Positions 15,592 through 24,389 of a stretch of 62,306 nucleotides of DNA are shown here, in pieces (position 1 is the stretch's first letter; every line of letters starts with the position of its first letter). The position numbers and the translations under genes are program-made. The stretch comes from Acidobacteriota bacterium (GTDB lineage: Bacteria > Acidobacteriota > Thermoanaerobaculia > Thermoanaerobaculales > Thermoanaerobaculaceae), in the NCBI GenBank assembly GCA_003158745.1, contig PMLC01000039.1, positions 1-62,306 on the forward strand. The letters run 5' to 3'. The notes under the pieces were generated by a model. The model was not told the DNA's origin. It saw nothing but the letters and a program-made list of their open reading frames with translations, and ran no database searches.

Positions 15592-16467
15592 GTGCCGTTG
15601 GTGCCGATCATGCGGACTATCACATACCTAACACGCAGGGGGATGCTCAAGAAAGGCGCCATGGCCTTCGTGGGCGGGAGTGTGCTCGCCCGCTCGGGCT
15701 GGCTGGAGGCCACCGAGCTTCCAATGGTGCGGCGCGTCATCATCAGCCACCCCCTCCTGCCGCCAGCGTTCGACGGCCTCCGTATAGCCCAGGTCTCCGA
15801 CCTCCACGCCGGTGTCTTCATGCCGCCAGAGCGACTCGAGCGCGTTCGCGCGCTGATCGAGAGGCTCGCCCCGGACGTCGTCGCCTTCACCGGGGACCAG
15901 CTCGACCGCAGACAGGTCGACGCCGATCTCTTCGTCCATGGCTTTGCCGGCGTCGACGCGCCTCTCGGGGTCTACGGCATCCTCGGCAACCACGACCACC
16001 TCGCGAGCCCGCGCCTCGCGCTGGCAGCGATGGAGGCCGTGGGGATCACGCCGCTGGTCAACGAGTCCGTGACCCTCCGGCGCGGCAGCTCTTCGATCGC
16101 CCTGGCCGGCGTCGACGATCTCGACGCCATCCCCGGCTGGGGACCCGACTTCGGCATCGTCGGGCGCTCGGACGCCCCGTTCCACCTCCTCCTCTGCCAC
16201 CAGCCCGGCGGCTGGCGCGCGGCGCGTGCCGCCGGCGCCGACGTGACGCTCGCAGGTCACACCCACGGCGGCCAGATCGCGCTGCCTTCCCGCGGGGTGA
16301 ACCTCGCGCGCCTCTCGACGCCGTACGTCGCGGGCCCCTACCAGCGCGGGGATCAGATCCTGTACGTCTCTCGCGGCATCGGGGTGGGCGCGATCCCGCT
16401 CCGGTTCGGCGTTCCGCCGGAGATCGATCTGGTCACGCTGCGCCGCGGACCTGCCTCCGTCGTCTGA
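15592..16467 (+). CDS. Metallophosphoesterase with Tat-like signal
   Basis: The 291-aa protein has a twin-arginine-like leader (TRRGMLKKGAMAFVGG, residues 14-29) and a calcineurin-like domain with DLHAG, GDQLD, GNHDH, CHQP and GHTHGGQ. The Tat-like motif suggests export after folding with metal. Homologues (YkuE/YaeI) act on phospholipid-type or nucleotide substrates; I cannot tell which. The GTG at 15592 fits a leaderless transcript; ATGs at 15610 and 15643 are alternatives that keep the twin arginines or lose them, respectively. It is divergent from the FHA-PP2C gene and convergent with the VOC gene. Confidence 0.85.
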   Translation: MPLVPIMRTITYLTRRGMLKKGAMAFVGGSVLARSGWLEATELPMVRRVIISHPLLPPAFDGLRIAQVSDLHAGVFMPPERLERVRALIERLAPDVVAFTGDQLDRRQVDADLFVHGFAGVDAPLGVYGILGNHDHLASPRLALAAMEAVGITPLVNESVTLRRGSSSIALAGVDDLDAIPGWGPDFGIVGRSDAPFHLLLCHQPGGWRAARAAGADVTLAGHTHGGQIALPSRGVNLARLSTPYVAGPYQRGDQILYVSRGIGVGAIPLRFGVPPEIDLVTLRRGPASVV

Positions 16468-16507
16468 GGCTCCGCCTCAAGCACCCATCCACTTTCTTTG
16501 CCACATC

Positions 16508-16640
16508 CGTGGAGGCTCCTTTCTTTTGCCCCGCCGGCTCGGATGGGTCGCTCGCTCCGGCGTGTCTCTCTGGCTGCGCTCGATGCGCAGCCAGAGAGAC
16601 CCCTCCGAGCGCCCGCGGGGCAAGAAAGAAAGCCTCCACG
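16508..16640. repeat. Long nested palindrome between convergent genes
   Basis: A perfect 16-bp stem (16564-16579 with 16585-16600, loop TCGAT) sits inside an outer imperfect stem. In the outer stem GTGGAGGCTCC...TTGCCCCGC on the left pairs with GCGGGGCAAG...GCCTCCAC on the right. About 20 nt remain unpaired on the left side. The element lies between the convergent phosphoesterase and VOC genes and could stop transcription from both sides. It is unrelated in sequence and period to the heptad-arm elements. Confidence 0.8.
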
Positions 16641-16711
16641 CAGTGGAACGACATGACGGTAGGACGCCGCACGTCCGGGGTAAGAAAGGACAGCGACCTG
16701 GATGGGACCGA

Positions 16712-17137
16712 CTACTTGCCGCGCTTCTTGGGAGAAGCGGCATGGAATTCGATGAGCTCGATGGGAGCGCCATCGTGGACGATCATCGCCACCCTCACGC
16801 CCTCGGAGGGCGAGTTCGGCGGCGTCAGGATTTCCTTGCCGACGATCGCCTCGTCGAGGTCGTCCACCTCGAACGCGACGTGCGGCACGTCCCGGATGAT
16901 TTCGGGGACCGGGCAGTCCGGCTCGAACCTCATCCACTGGATCCCATACGGGCTCGTCTCGAACCCCGAGACGTGGATCTTCAGATGGTCGATGTGTTGC
17001 TCGCCGGGGCGCGGTTCGCGGTACGGGACGCCGAGGTGGTGGTAGCGCCACCCGCGCTCGGCGATCGCCGCCGGCGGCTCGTCGTCGCGGCGCGCGCGGG
17101 CCAACCGGTCTCCGTTGGGCTCCCTCTTCGTGGCCAC
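16712..17137 (-). CDS. VOC-superfamily protein (glyoxalase/dioxygenase fold)
   Basis: The 141-aa product has the paired beta-alpha-beta modules of the vicinal-oxygen-chelate fold: HIDHLKIHV near 50, a DVPHVAFEVDDLD strand-helix near 85 and the C-terminal GAPIELIEFH, whose glutamate is a likely metal ligand. It cannot be assigned to lactoylglutathione lyase, bleomycin resistance or dioxygenase on this evidence. A GTG start follows an AGGAG site, and the gene begins 11 nt after the stop of the upstream SDR, so the two are an operon. Confidence 0.75.
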   Translation of the reverse strand: MATKREPNGDRLARARRDDEPPAAIAERGWRYHHLGVPYREPRPGEQHIDHLKIHVSGFETSPYGIQWMRFEPDCPVPEIIRDVPHVAFEVDDLDEAIVGKEILTPPNSPSEGVRVAMIVHDGAPIELIEFHAASPKKRGK

Positions 17138-17148
17138 GCGTCTCGCTC

Positions 17149-17886
17149 CTAGCTTCGGTTCATCACGGCGAAGAGCGCGTCGCGCTTGCTCCGCAGGTTC
17201 TCGGCGTCGCCGATGGCGATCTCGAGGTCGTCGCCCTCGAGCCCCGCAACGATCGCGGCGGCCGCAGCCTCCGCGGGCATGGCGGCTCTGTTCACCTCGG
17301 CCGGCCTGTGGTTCGCGCCGAGCTCGCTCGTGACGATCGGGGGGATAACCTCGAACACCTTGACGTGCGTCTCCCGCAGCTGGTGGCGCAACGACATCGT
17401 CAGCGAGTGGAGCGCGGCCTTGGTGGCGCAGTACACCGGCATCTGGGCGAGAGGGGCGAAACCGAGCCCCGACGAGACGTTCACGATCGCCGCCTCGGAC
17501 CGACTCGCGAGCAGCGGCAGCATCATCGACGTGAGATGGATCGGTGCGGAGAGGTTCGTCGCAATCTCCTCATCGGCCTTGGCCAGCTCCGCGGCGCCGC
17601 CCTGGAAGTCGACGAGGCGCTGAATCCCGGCGTTGTTCACCAGGACGTTCGTGCGCGGAAACGAGTCCCGGATCCACGCGAGAAGATCGGCGCGCGATCT
17701 CGCGTCCGCGACGTCGGCGACGCGGACCCGCAAACCGGGGTTGGACGTCCTGGCGGCGGTCAGGCGGTCGGCGCGCCGGCCGCAGACGATTACCTCGTTC
17801 CCCCGCTCGAGCAACGCCCTTGCGAGCGCGAGCCCGATGCCAGAACCCCCGCCCGTGATGAGCACCGTGTTGCCGGTCATCTTCAT
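17149..17886 (-). CDS. Short-chain dehydrogenase/reductase (DltE-like)
   Basis: The 245-aa classical SDR has the nucleotide-binding TGGGSGIG near residue 10, NNAG near 85, the catalytic serine in NVSSG and YCATK near 150. The sequence VTSELGANHRP near the C-terminus resembles DltE-like oxidoreductases. The substrate is unknown. The ATG at 17886 is preceded by AAGGGAG at six nt. The 386 nt between its start and the next gene (17887-18272) hold repeat element C1 and the 130-nt repeat. Confidence 0.85.
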   Translation of the reverse strand: MKMTGNTVLITGGGSGIGLALARALLERGNEVIVCGRRADRLTAARTSNPGLRVRVADVADARSRADLLAWIRDSFPRTNVLVNNAGIQRLVDFQGGAAELAKADEEIATNLSAPIHLTSMMLPLLASRSEAAIVNVSSGLGFAPLAQMPVYCATKAALHSLTMSLRHQLRETHVKVFEVIPPIVTSELGANHRPAEVNRAAMPAEAAAAAIVAGLEGDDLEIAIGDAENLRSKRDALFAVMNRS

Positions 17887-17970
17887 GAATGCTCCCTTCG
17901 GATCACGCGGGCACGAAAGCGCGGATCCGCCCCCTTGCAACCTAGCACGAGCCGCCCGACGCCACGAGCA

Positions 17971-18090
17971 GAAAGGGGGAAAAGGTAAAAGGTCAAACGT
18001 TAAAGGGAAGACAGGGAATCCAAGTCCGGGGTCCTACCGCGTCGTCGTCTTCCGTTTCACCTTTTCCCTTTCACCTTTTCCGTCTTTCCG
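17971..18090. repeat. Heptad-arm inverted repeat C1
   Basis: Left arm 17971-18015 reads GAAAGGG, GGAAAAG, GTAAAAG, GTCAAAC, GTTAAAG, GGAAGAC. Right arm 18046-18090 reads GTCTTCC, GTTTCAC, CTTTTCC, CTTTCAC, CTTTTCC, GTCTTTC. The arms are complementary with a loop of about 30 nt. Confidence 0.9.
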
Positions 18091-18140
18091 TCACGCCCGC
18101 GTGCCGTAGGTGGAGCAAAGCAGGGCCTCGCGGCACGGCG

Positions 18141-18270
18141 TGTAGCCGCGCCGCCGAGAGTGGGCCAGATGCAAGGAAGGCGAGCGGCGAGCAGCGGAGC
18201 CTAGCCGGAGGCTAGGTGAGCATGCGAGCCACGAGCCTGACGCAGCAGATGGTCCGCTATCGGTGGCGCC
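18141..18270. repeat. 130-nt interspersed repeat, copy 1
   Basis: This 130-nt block matches 46737-46866 without any gap and with 17 differences by my count (about 87 per cent identity). It ends 2 nt before the stop codon of the minus-strand response regulator. The internal stem CCTAGCC/GGCTAGG with loop GGA is retained in the other copy with compensatory changes. The flanks TGGGCCAGATGCAAGG and CAGATGGTCCGC are the most conserved parts. Confidence 0.85.
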
Positions 18271-18272
18271 CC

Positions 18273-18983
18273 CTACGAGGAGGGTTCGCCTTCGGGGGTG
18301 AACCGGTATCCGACCCCCCGCACCGAGTGGATGTACGTTGGCCTGCGCGGCTCGGCCTCGAAATAGCGGCGCAGGCGGACGATGAAGTTGTCGATCGTGC
18401 GCGAGGACGAGCCGTACTTGTACCCCCAGACGCGTTCGAGGATGAGTTCGCGCGCAACGACCTGGCCCTGGCGCTCGACGAGGAGCTTCATGAGCATGCA
18501 CTCCTTCTCCGTGAGCTCGATCTCGCCCCGCGGGCCCTTGGCCTTGAATGTGCGGAAGTTGACCTCGTTCCCGCCGAACTTGAAAATGCCGCGCTCCGCC
18601 ACGGGCGTCTGGTACCACTCCTGCCGGCGCAGAATGCCGCGGATGCGCAGCACCACTTCCTCGAGGAGGAATGGCTTCGCCATGTAGTCGTCGCCGCCGT
18701 GACGCAGCCCGTCGAGGCGGTCGGCGTCGGTGTTGCGGGCAGTAAGGAAGAGCACGGGTACGCGGTTGCCGGCTTCCCGCAGCCGCCGACACACGTCGAG
18801 GCCCGAGATCCCAGGCAGCATCACATCGAGCACCACGAGGTCGAAGTCCTCCGCGGCCAGGCGCTCCAGGGCCGCCTCGCCGTCGCCGACGACTACGGTC
18901 TCGTATCCCTCGAACTTGAGATTGTGCGCCAATGCCTCTGCAAGATGCCGCTCATCCTCAACGATCAGGATGCGACTCGTCAT
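18273..18983 (-). CDS. OmpR-family response regulator
   Basis: The 236-aa protein has a receiver domain (D53 phosphoacceptor in VVLDVMLPG, switch residues TA and K of YMAKPF) and a C-terminal winged-helix DNA-binding domain (ELTEKECMLMKLL, RTIDNFIVRLRRYFE, SVRGVGYRF). It is the output of the histidine kinase encoded 3 nt upstream; kinase first, regulator second. The residues around DDYMAKPF are typical of OmpR/PhoB regulators. The target genes are not evident. Its 3' end abuts the 130-nt repeat. Confidence 0.95.
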   Translation of the reverse strand: MTSRILIVEDERHLAEALAHNLKFEGYETVVVGDGEAALERLAAEDFDLVVLDVMLPGISGLDVCRRLREAGNRVPVLFLTARNTDADRLDGLRHGGDDYMAKPFLLEEVVLRIRGILRRQEWYQTPVAERGIFKFGGNEVNFRTFKAKGPRGEIELTEKECMLMKLLVERQGQVVARELILERVWGYKYGSSSRTIDNFIVRLRRYFEAEPRRPTYIHSVRGVGYRFTPEGEPSS

Positions 18984-18986
18984 GGC

Positions 18987-20396
18987 TCACCTCGCTCCGT
19001 TCTCTCCACTGTACTCGGAAAACTCGTCCTCCGGTAGTACTTCCGCGCCGGGCAGGGTCAGGCGGAAGGTCGATCCGCGTCCTGGGCCGGGGCTCGAAGC
19101 GGAGGTCCTGCCTCCGTGAGCGGCAACGATCTCTCTCACGACGAACAGGCCGATGCCGGTACCCGGTGTGCGACGGGTGACCTCGTCGTTGGCCCGGTAG
19201 AACGGCTTGAAGATGGACTCCAACTCGTACGCCGCGATCCCGACACCATTGTCCTGGACTTCGAGCACGGCCTCGCCGCGCTCCAGCACAAGGCATACCC
19301 GGACCTCCGGGGTTCCCTTCCGCGCGTATTTGAGGGCGTTCTCGATCAGGTTGGAGATCACGATGGACATCGCCTCGGGGTCGAAGGTGGCGCGTACGCC
19401 CGGCGTGATCGCCACTTCCAGCGCCACGCCGCGAGCTGTGACGCGTCGTTCCGCCACGGCCACTTCGTCCTCGACGAGTTGTGAGAAATCGCCAAGGCCA
19501 AGGCGCAGGCGGTGGGCGCCACCCGTGTACCGCGTGACGTCGAGCACCTTTTCGACCAGGTCGCCCAGCCGTTCGCTGTCGGCCAGCGCGTTGTTCAGGA
19601 ACCGCGTCCTGCCCTCGTCGTCAACTCGACCGGAGAGCACCGTCTCGAGGGCGAGGCGAATCCCGGCAATCGGCGTCTTGAGCTCGTGCGTCACCGCCGA
19701 AACGAAGTTCTGGTGCTGCCGCTCGAGCGAACTCTCACGCCGCAGAACGCCCCAGAGCAGCACGACCGCAGTCACGATGGCCGCGAGGAAGAACGTCCCC
19801 TCGAGGAGCACGCCAACGATCCGCTGTCGGTAGCGGTCGACGAGTTCCTGCCACCGGTGGAAGTCCGGGGTCACGACGAACCGATCGAGAGGCGGCTCGA
19901 GGGCCGCACCGGGCCGCCCCTCCTGGACGTTGTCGCGGCTCACCAGCTGCATGTCCGGGTCCGATGAAGCCAGCCACTGGAAAGGTGCCTGCGGATCCAG
20001 GAACGCCAGCGCGACGCGTCCCCGACCGAGCGGCTTGGCGACAGCAGAACGCTCGCCGAGCCGGATCCACCCGCGCGTGTTCTTGACGGCATCGGCGGGC
20101 CCCGGCACGATCTCGGCTTCGTCGACCACGCGGACCTCCGCGAACGGCGGCGTCGGCGAGGGAATGACTCCGACGGGCAGCCTGGCGACGGCCAGCTCGG
20201 ACTCGAGCAGGCGAGCGCTCAGCCTCTGGGCGGCCAACTCGCTCCGGCTCGCGACCAGCCCTCGCTGGAGGTCGAGGCGTTCGCGGTTGTCGCGGAGAGA
20301 GTACACGACCCACCAGGTGAACTGCGCGTTCAGGACAAGCGCAACGACGACGAATGCGACCATGTGACCGAGCCCGAGACGCATTCCGCCACGCAC
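18987..20396 (-). CDS. Membrane sensor histidine kinase
   Basis: The 469-aa protein has a transmembrane helix at about 12-33, an extracytoplasmic sensor region (about 35-190), a second helix at about 196-220, then HisKA and HATPase_c domains. H237 in THELKTP is the phosphorylation site; the N box is NLIENALKYA, G1 is DNGVGI and G2 is GTGIGL. It phosphorylates the downstream response regulator. The GTG start is preceded by TATACT with six nt between and no ribosome binding site, which predicts a leaderless mRNA. An ATG four codons later is possible. Confidence 0.94.
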   Translation of the reverse strand: MRGGMRLGLGHMVAFVVVALVLNAQFTWWVVYSLRDNRERLDLQRGLVASRSELAAQRLSARLLESELAVARLPVGVIPSPTPPFAEVRVVDEAEIVPGPADAVKNTRGWIRLGERSAVAKPLGRGRVALAFLDPQAPFQWLASSDPDMQLVSRDNVQEGRPGAALEPPLDRFVVTPDFHRWQELVDRYRQRIVGVLLEGTFFLAAIVTAVVLLWGVLRRESSLERQHQNFVSAVTHELKTPIAGIRLALETVLSGRVDDEGRTRFLNNALADSERLGDLVEKVLDVTRYTGGAHRLRLGLGDFSQLVEDEVAVAERRVTARGVALEVAITPGVRATFDPEAMSIVISNLIENALKYARKGTPEVRVCLVLERGEAVLEVQDNGVGIAAYELESIFKPFYRANDEVTRRTPGTGIGLFVVREIVAAHGGRTSASSPGPGRGSTFRLTLPGAEVLPEDEFSEYSGENGAR

Positions 20397-20402
20397 GTCG
20401 GC

Positions 20403-20408
20403 AGTATA
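20403..20408 (-). promoter_or_regulatory. -10 hexamer TATACT, predicted leaderless start
   Basis: On the minus strand TATACT is followed by six nt and the GTG start of the histidine kinase. Confidence 0.6.
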
Positions 20409-20453
20409 GCCATAGGCCCACGCCGGAGCCTTGCCCAGCTATGGGCCATGGTC

Positions 20454-20500
20454 GAGAGCTGAGAGGGAAAAGGTCAAAGGGAAAACGAAAGACAGGGGGA
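20454..20500. repeat. Half element of class C
   Basis: Only the purine arm is present: GAGCTGA, GAGGGAA, AAGGTCA, AAGGGAA, AACGAAA, GACAGGG. It resembles the left arm of C1 including the AAGACAGGG end. No complementary arm follows before the next gene, so it looks like a decayed copy. Confidence 0.6.
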
Positions 20501-20550
20501 CCGTTCCGAGAGCGGTGCTTGGGCTCGCAACCGTCTCTGAGGACGTGGAT

Positions 20551-20579
20551 TTGACAGAGAAAGGGCCGGCTACGAGAAT
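20551..20579 (+). promoter_or_regulatory. Promoter of the deaminase operon
   Basis: TTGACA at 20551-20556 and GAGAAT at 20574-20579 are separated by 17 nt. Transcription would start about three nt before the ATG at 20589, so the mRNA is practically leaderless. Confidence 0.6.
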
Positions 20580-20588
20580 CGGGGTCTT

Positions 20589-21920
20589 ATGGAAGCCTCC
20601 GGGTCGGTTCTCATCCGCGGCGGCGTGGTCGTCCCGATGACCGCACCCGGCACGTTCCTCGAGGCCGACGTCCTCGTCAAGGACGGCTTCGTCTGTGCCA
20701 TCGGACACGGACTGAAGGAAGACGGGGCCCGACTCCTCGACGCGCGGAACGCCCTCGTGCTGCCCGGTTTCGTGCAGGCCCACGTGCACGTGGTGCAGAG
20801 CCTCGCCCGGCACCGTGCCGAGGGGCTGCCACTCTTGCGTTGGCTTGCGGAGCGCATCTGGCCGTACGAGGCGGCGCTTTCGCCGCAGGAGGTGACGGCC
20901 GCCGCGCGCCTGGGAATTGCCGAGCTGCTCGCCGGCGGAACGACGGCGGCTCTCGACATGGGCACGACCCACGACCAGGACCTCGTCTTCGAAGCCGCCA
21001 AGGGACTCGGCATCCGCCTGAGCTCCGGCAAATGCCACATGGACATCGGCGAAGGCGTGCCCCCGCGTCTATTGGAGGACCGGGACGCGTCTTTGGCCGA
21101 AGCCGAGGCGCTGGGCTCGCGCTGGCACGGTTCCTGCGGGAACCGCCTCCGGTACGCGATCGCGCCCCGCTTCGTGCTGTCGTGCTCGAGTGAGCTGCTC
21201 GCAGGCGCCGTGGATCTCGCACGGAGGAACGGGTACCTCCTCCACACCCACGCCAGCGAGAACACCGACGAGACCCGCGCAGTGCGCGAGATCACGGGGA
21301 TGGGCAACGTCGCCGCGCTCGCCCAGGCCGGGCTGGCCGGGCCCGACGTCGTCCTGGCGCACTGCGTCCACCTCGACGAGGCCGAGGTGAGCCTCCTCGC
21401 GCGGCAGGGCACAGGGGTGGCCCACTGCCCCGGCGCGAACCTCAAGCTGGGCTCAGGGATCGCCGACCTGCCACGACTGCTCGCGGCCGGAGTGCGCGTC
21501 GGCCTCGGCGCCGACGGACCGCCGTGCAACAACCGCCTCTCCATTTTCCACGAAATGGCGCTCGCCGGCACGATCCATAACCTCGCGCATGGGGTCGGGG
21601 CGGTGGCCCCCTGGACCGTGCTCGAGATGGCAACCTGGCGCGGCGCCGGCCTGCTCGGGCTCGACCGCGTGGGCCGCCTCGAGCCAGGCTGGAAAGCCGA
21701 CGTCGTTGTATTGAGCCTCTCGGGGTGGGCCATGGAGCCGGTCGCCGATCCTGCGACCGTGATAGTGTACGGGGGAGGCGTGGAAAGCGTGCGGCACGTG
21801 ATCGTTGACGGCAGGGTGGTGGTTTCAGGAGGTGAGCTCGCGACCGCCGACGGGATCGTAATACGACGCGAAGCGCGGGCCGCCGCGGCAGCCGTGTCGC
21901 GGCGCTTGAGGTGGGAATGA
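20589..21920 (+). CDS. Amidohydrolase, probable adenosine-type deaminase (MTA/SAH or 5'-deoxyadenosine)
   Basis: The 443-aa protein is a metal-dependent amidohydrolase of the ATZ/TRZ/guanine-deaminase group. Metal ligands lie in VQAHVHV (about 62-68), LHTHASEN (about 220), AHCVHLDE (about 257) and the aspartate of GLGADGPPCNN. The GADGPPCNNRLSIFHEM segment is closest, from memory, to 5'-deoxyadenosine and methylthioadenosine deaminases, which recycle products of radical-SAM and SAM chemistry; an N-ethylammeline-type hydrolase is the alternative annotation often given. Its TGA overlaps the ATG of the next gene. Confidence 0.8.
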   Translation: MEASGSVLIRGGVVVPMTAPGTFLEADVLVKDGFVCAIGHGLKEDGARLLDARNALVLPGFVQAHVHVVQSLARHRAEGLPLLRWLAERIWPYEAALSPQEVTAAARLGIAELLAGGTTAALDMGTTHDQDLVFEAAKGLGIRLSSGKCHMDIGEGVPPRLLEDRDASLAEAEALGSRWHGSCGNRLRYAIAPRFVLSCSSELLAGAVDLARRNGYLLHTHASENTDETRAVREITGMGNVAALAQAGLAGPDVVLAHCVHLDEAEVSLLARQGTGVAHCPGANLKLGSGIADLPRLLAAGVRVGLGADGPPCNNRLSIFHEMALAGTIHNLAHGVGAVAPWTVLEMATWRGAGLLGLDRVGRLEPGWKADVVVLSLSGWAMEPVADPATVIVYGGGVESVRHVIVDGRVVVSGGELATADGIVIRREARAAAAAVSRRLRWE

Positions 21921-22798
21921 TGTTCAAGGGAAAACCGCGTTTCGAGAACCTCGACCAGTACGTGGCGCAACGTGACTACGCGCTGGCCCTCGAGGCGATT
22001 GCCGAGGAGATCAAGCGGCGCCCCGATGCGTTCAACCTCCTGCTCAGGCAGGCCGAGATCCTCGGACTTGCCGGGGACCGCGACAAGGCGATCTCGTTAT
22101 ACCGCAAGCTCGCCCAGCATTACGCGGAACAGGGGTTCTACGCCCGCGCCATAGCCGTCATCAACAAGGTGCTCCGCCTCGACCCTGCGCGTCAAGACGT
22201 CACTAAAGAGCTGGCGCAGTTCATCGCTGCCCAGCAGGAGACCGAGCGGGCCGAGCGCACCAAGCTGCGGCGAGCGACCGGAGAGGCCGCGGCCGAACCG
22301 CCCGCGCCGGCCCCGCCGCTGCTCCCGCCGGCCGCCGATCCAGCTCAGCAGCAGGCCGAGAAGGAGCGGGCGGCGTCGCACTTCTTTGCGGAGTTTCCTC
22401 CACCAGCCCTTGAGTTGCTCCTGTCCAAGACCACGGTGCGGTCGTTCGCGCCGCCCGAGACGATCGTTCGGGAGGGCGACCCGAGTACGTCGCTGTTCCT
22501 CATCGAAGAAGGCGAGGTTGAGGTCCAGACCACCGACCCCTCCGGCCGCCAGCTCTTCCTGGCCAAGCTCGGCGCGGGCGAGTTCTTCGGCGAGGTTGCC
22601 GTGCTTACGGGGAAGCCTAGAACGGCAACGATCGTGGCGACGAAAGCGGTAACGGTGATCGAGATCTATCGCGAGGACCTCGACGAGATCGCGGCCCAGT
22701 ACCCAGAGGTGCGCGCAGTCTTGCAGCGCTTTTACGAGCGACGGGCCCAGGCGACCGTCGAGGCTGTCATCACGCGCATGCGAGGCGCCAATGCCTGA
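21917..22798 (+). CDS. TPR protein with C-terminal cyclic-nucleotide-binding domain
   Basis: The 293-aa protein begins with about three TPR-like helical hairpins (residues 12-100), continues with a Pro/Ala-rich linker (about 115-150) and ends with a cyclic-nucleotide-binding domain (about 165-285). The phosphate-binding cassette FFGEVAVLTGKPRTATIVA keeps the glutamate and arginine needed for cNMP binding. There is no DNA-binding domain, so it is not a CRP-type regulator; it more likely docks partners in response to cAMP or a related ligand. It overlaps the deaminase (ATGA) and the ligase downstream (8 nt). Confidence 0.85.
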   Translation: MMFKGKPRFENLDQYVAQRDYALALEAIAEEIKRRPDAFNLLLRQAEILGLAGDRDKAISLYRKLAQHYAEQGFYARAIAVINKVLRLDPARQDVTKELAQFIAAQQETERAERTKLRRATGEAAAEPPAPAPPLLPPAADPAQQQAEKERAASHFFAEFPPPALELLLSKTTVRSFAPPETIVREGDPSTSLFLIEEGEVEVQTTDPSGRQLFLAKLGAGEFFGEVAVLTGKPRTATIVATKAVTVIEIYREDLDEIAAQYPEVRAVLQRFYERRAQATVEAVITRMRGANA

Positions 22799-24272
22799 CG
22801 CGGCCTGCCCGATCGTCCGCCGGTTCCTCGCGCGGGCCTGCGAGCGAGGAGACTCGCCCGCCCTAATCGGTCCAGACGGTGAGGTCCTCGCCACGCGAGC
22901 GGACTTGGCGGTTCAGATCGAAGCCGCGCACGCTTCGTACGCCGCTGTCGTTGCACCCGGATCCACGGTGCTGCTCTCGTTGCCCAACGGTCCGGAGTTT
23001 GTCCGGTCGTTCGCCGCGCTCCGCCTGCTCGGAGCCAGAGTCGCCCTCGTCGATGCCGCGGCGCCGCCCGACGAGATCGAGCGCTCGGCGGCGGCGGCGG
23101 GCGCCGGTTGGGTCGTCGCCACTCCCGAACGCCTGGCCGGAAACGAAGTCGTGGCTAGCCACCGCGGCACCGCCGTCGCGGCCCGCCCCGGCGCCGAGCC
23201 GATCGCCCTGCCCGAGAGGACGGCAGTCCTCAAGCTGACGTCCGGCTCCACCGGGCTGCCGCACGTAGTGGCAGTCAGCCTGCGGCAGCTGGTCGCGGAC
23301 TCGGTGCAGATCATGCGGACGATGGGTTTCGGCCCCGGCGACGTGACGATCGCAGCCATACCGCTCACGCACTCGTACGGGATCGGGAACTGCCTGATAC
23401 CGCAGCTCCTGGCAGCCATCCCCCTCGTCTTCCCGACCTGCGCACTCCCCGCGGCGCTCGCCCACACTCTGGCAACGGCCCGCGTTTCCCACTTTCCCGC
23501 AGTGCCCGCCATGATCAGGACTCTTGCCACGCTCGGGGACCTGCCGGACCTCCCGCACTTGCGGGTATGCCTCGCAGCGGGGGCGCCGTTGGCCCCGAGG
23601 GACGCGGCTGCGTTCTTCCGCGCCACGGGGCACAAGGTGCACGTCTTCTACGGCTGCTCCGAGTGCGGTGGCATTACCTACGATCGCTCTTCCGAGTCGG
23701 CGCACCAGGAAGGCACGGTAGGCACCGCCATGGACCGCGTGCGCGTCGAGATCGTCGACGAGGATGGTCGCCCGCTGCCCGCCGGCACTCAGGGGAGAGT
23801 CCTGGTCCTCTCGCGCGCGGTGGCGCTGGCCGAGCTGCCGCCGGCCGAAGAAGGCGGGGTGTTGGGACCCGGCCGATTCCTGTCCGGGGACCTGGGCGTC
23901 CTCGACGGGCAAGGTCGCGTCACGCTCACGGGCCGCGTCGGCGAGACCCTCAACATAGCCGGGAAGAAGGTACACCCCGAGGAAGTCCGTCGGGTGCTGG
24001 AGGAGATCCCAGGCGTGCGCAGCGCGGTTGTCGCAGGCCTGCCGGACCGGCATCGCGGCCAGCTCGTCGCCGCGGTTGTCGAGGCCGAGCCGAACGCGTC
24101 CCTCTCGGTCCACGCGGTGCTGGCCGGGTGCCGGGCGCGGCTCGCCCCGCACAAGGTGCCGCGCCGCGTGGTGATCGTGGATAATCTGCCAGTCTCGGAG
24201 CGAGGGAAGGTCCGCAAGGAGGTCGTGATGCGCCTGCTCGCCGGATCCGGGCAGGCGCACACCGCCCGCTAG
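22791..24272 (+). CDS. AMP-forming acyl/aryl ligase (ANL superfamily)
   Basis: The 493-aa protein has the ANL motifs: P-loop-like LTSGSTGLP near 150, YGCSECGGI near 287, the ATP-binding aspartate in SGDLG near 368, the hinge GRVGETLNIAGKKVHPEEV near 385 and the C-terminal catalytic lysine in RGKVRKE. It activates a carboxylate with ATP to an acyl-adenylate; whether CoA, a carrier protein or another nucleophile follows is unclear. It is the last gene of a three-gene overlapping operon with a deaminase and a cNMP-binding TPR protein. Confidence 0.85.
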   Translation: MPDAACPIVRRFLARACERGDSPALIGPDGEVLATRADLAVQIEAAHASYAAVVAPGSTVLLSLPNGPEFVRSFAALRLLGARVALVDAAAPPDEIERSAAAAGAGWVVATPERLAGNEVVASHRGTAVAARPGAEPIALPERTAVLKLTSGSTGLPHVVAVSLRQLVADSVQIMRTMGFGPGDVTIAAIPLTHSYGIGNCLIPQLLAAIPLVFPTCALPAALAHTLATARVSHFPAVPAMIRTLATLGDLPDLPHLRVCLAAGAPLAPRDAAAFFRATGHKVHVFYGCSECGGITYDRSSESAHQEGTVGTAMDRVRVEIVDEDGRPLPAGTQGRVLVLSRAVALAELPPAEEGGVLGPGRFLSGDLGVLDGQGRVTLTGRVGETLNIAGKKVHPEEVRRVLEEIPGVRSAVVAGLPDRHRGQLVAAVVEAEPNASLSVHAVLAGCRARLAPHKVPRRVVIVDNLPVSERGKVRKEVVMRLLAGSGQAHTAR

Positions 24273-24389
24273 CCCGGATTGTTCGCGGGGGTTCGCCGCG
24301 AAAACGCGCAGTTCGCCGGCATGGTGGGCAACCGTCCGTCGCGGAGGGACCGGCGCCACTCCACCCACCCAACCGGCGCCTCGAGCAAA

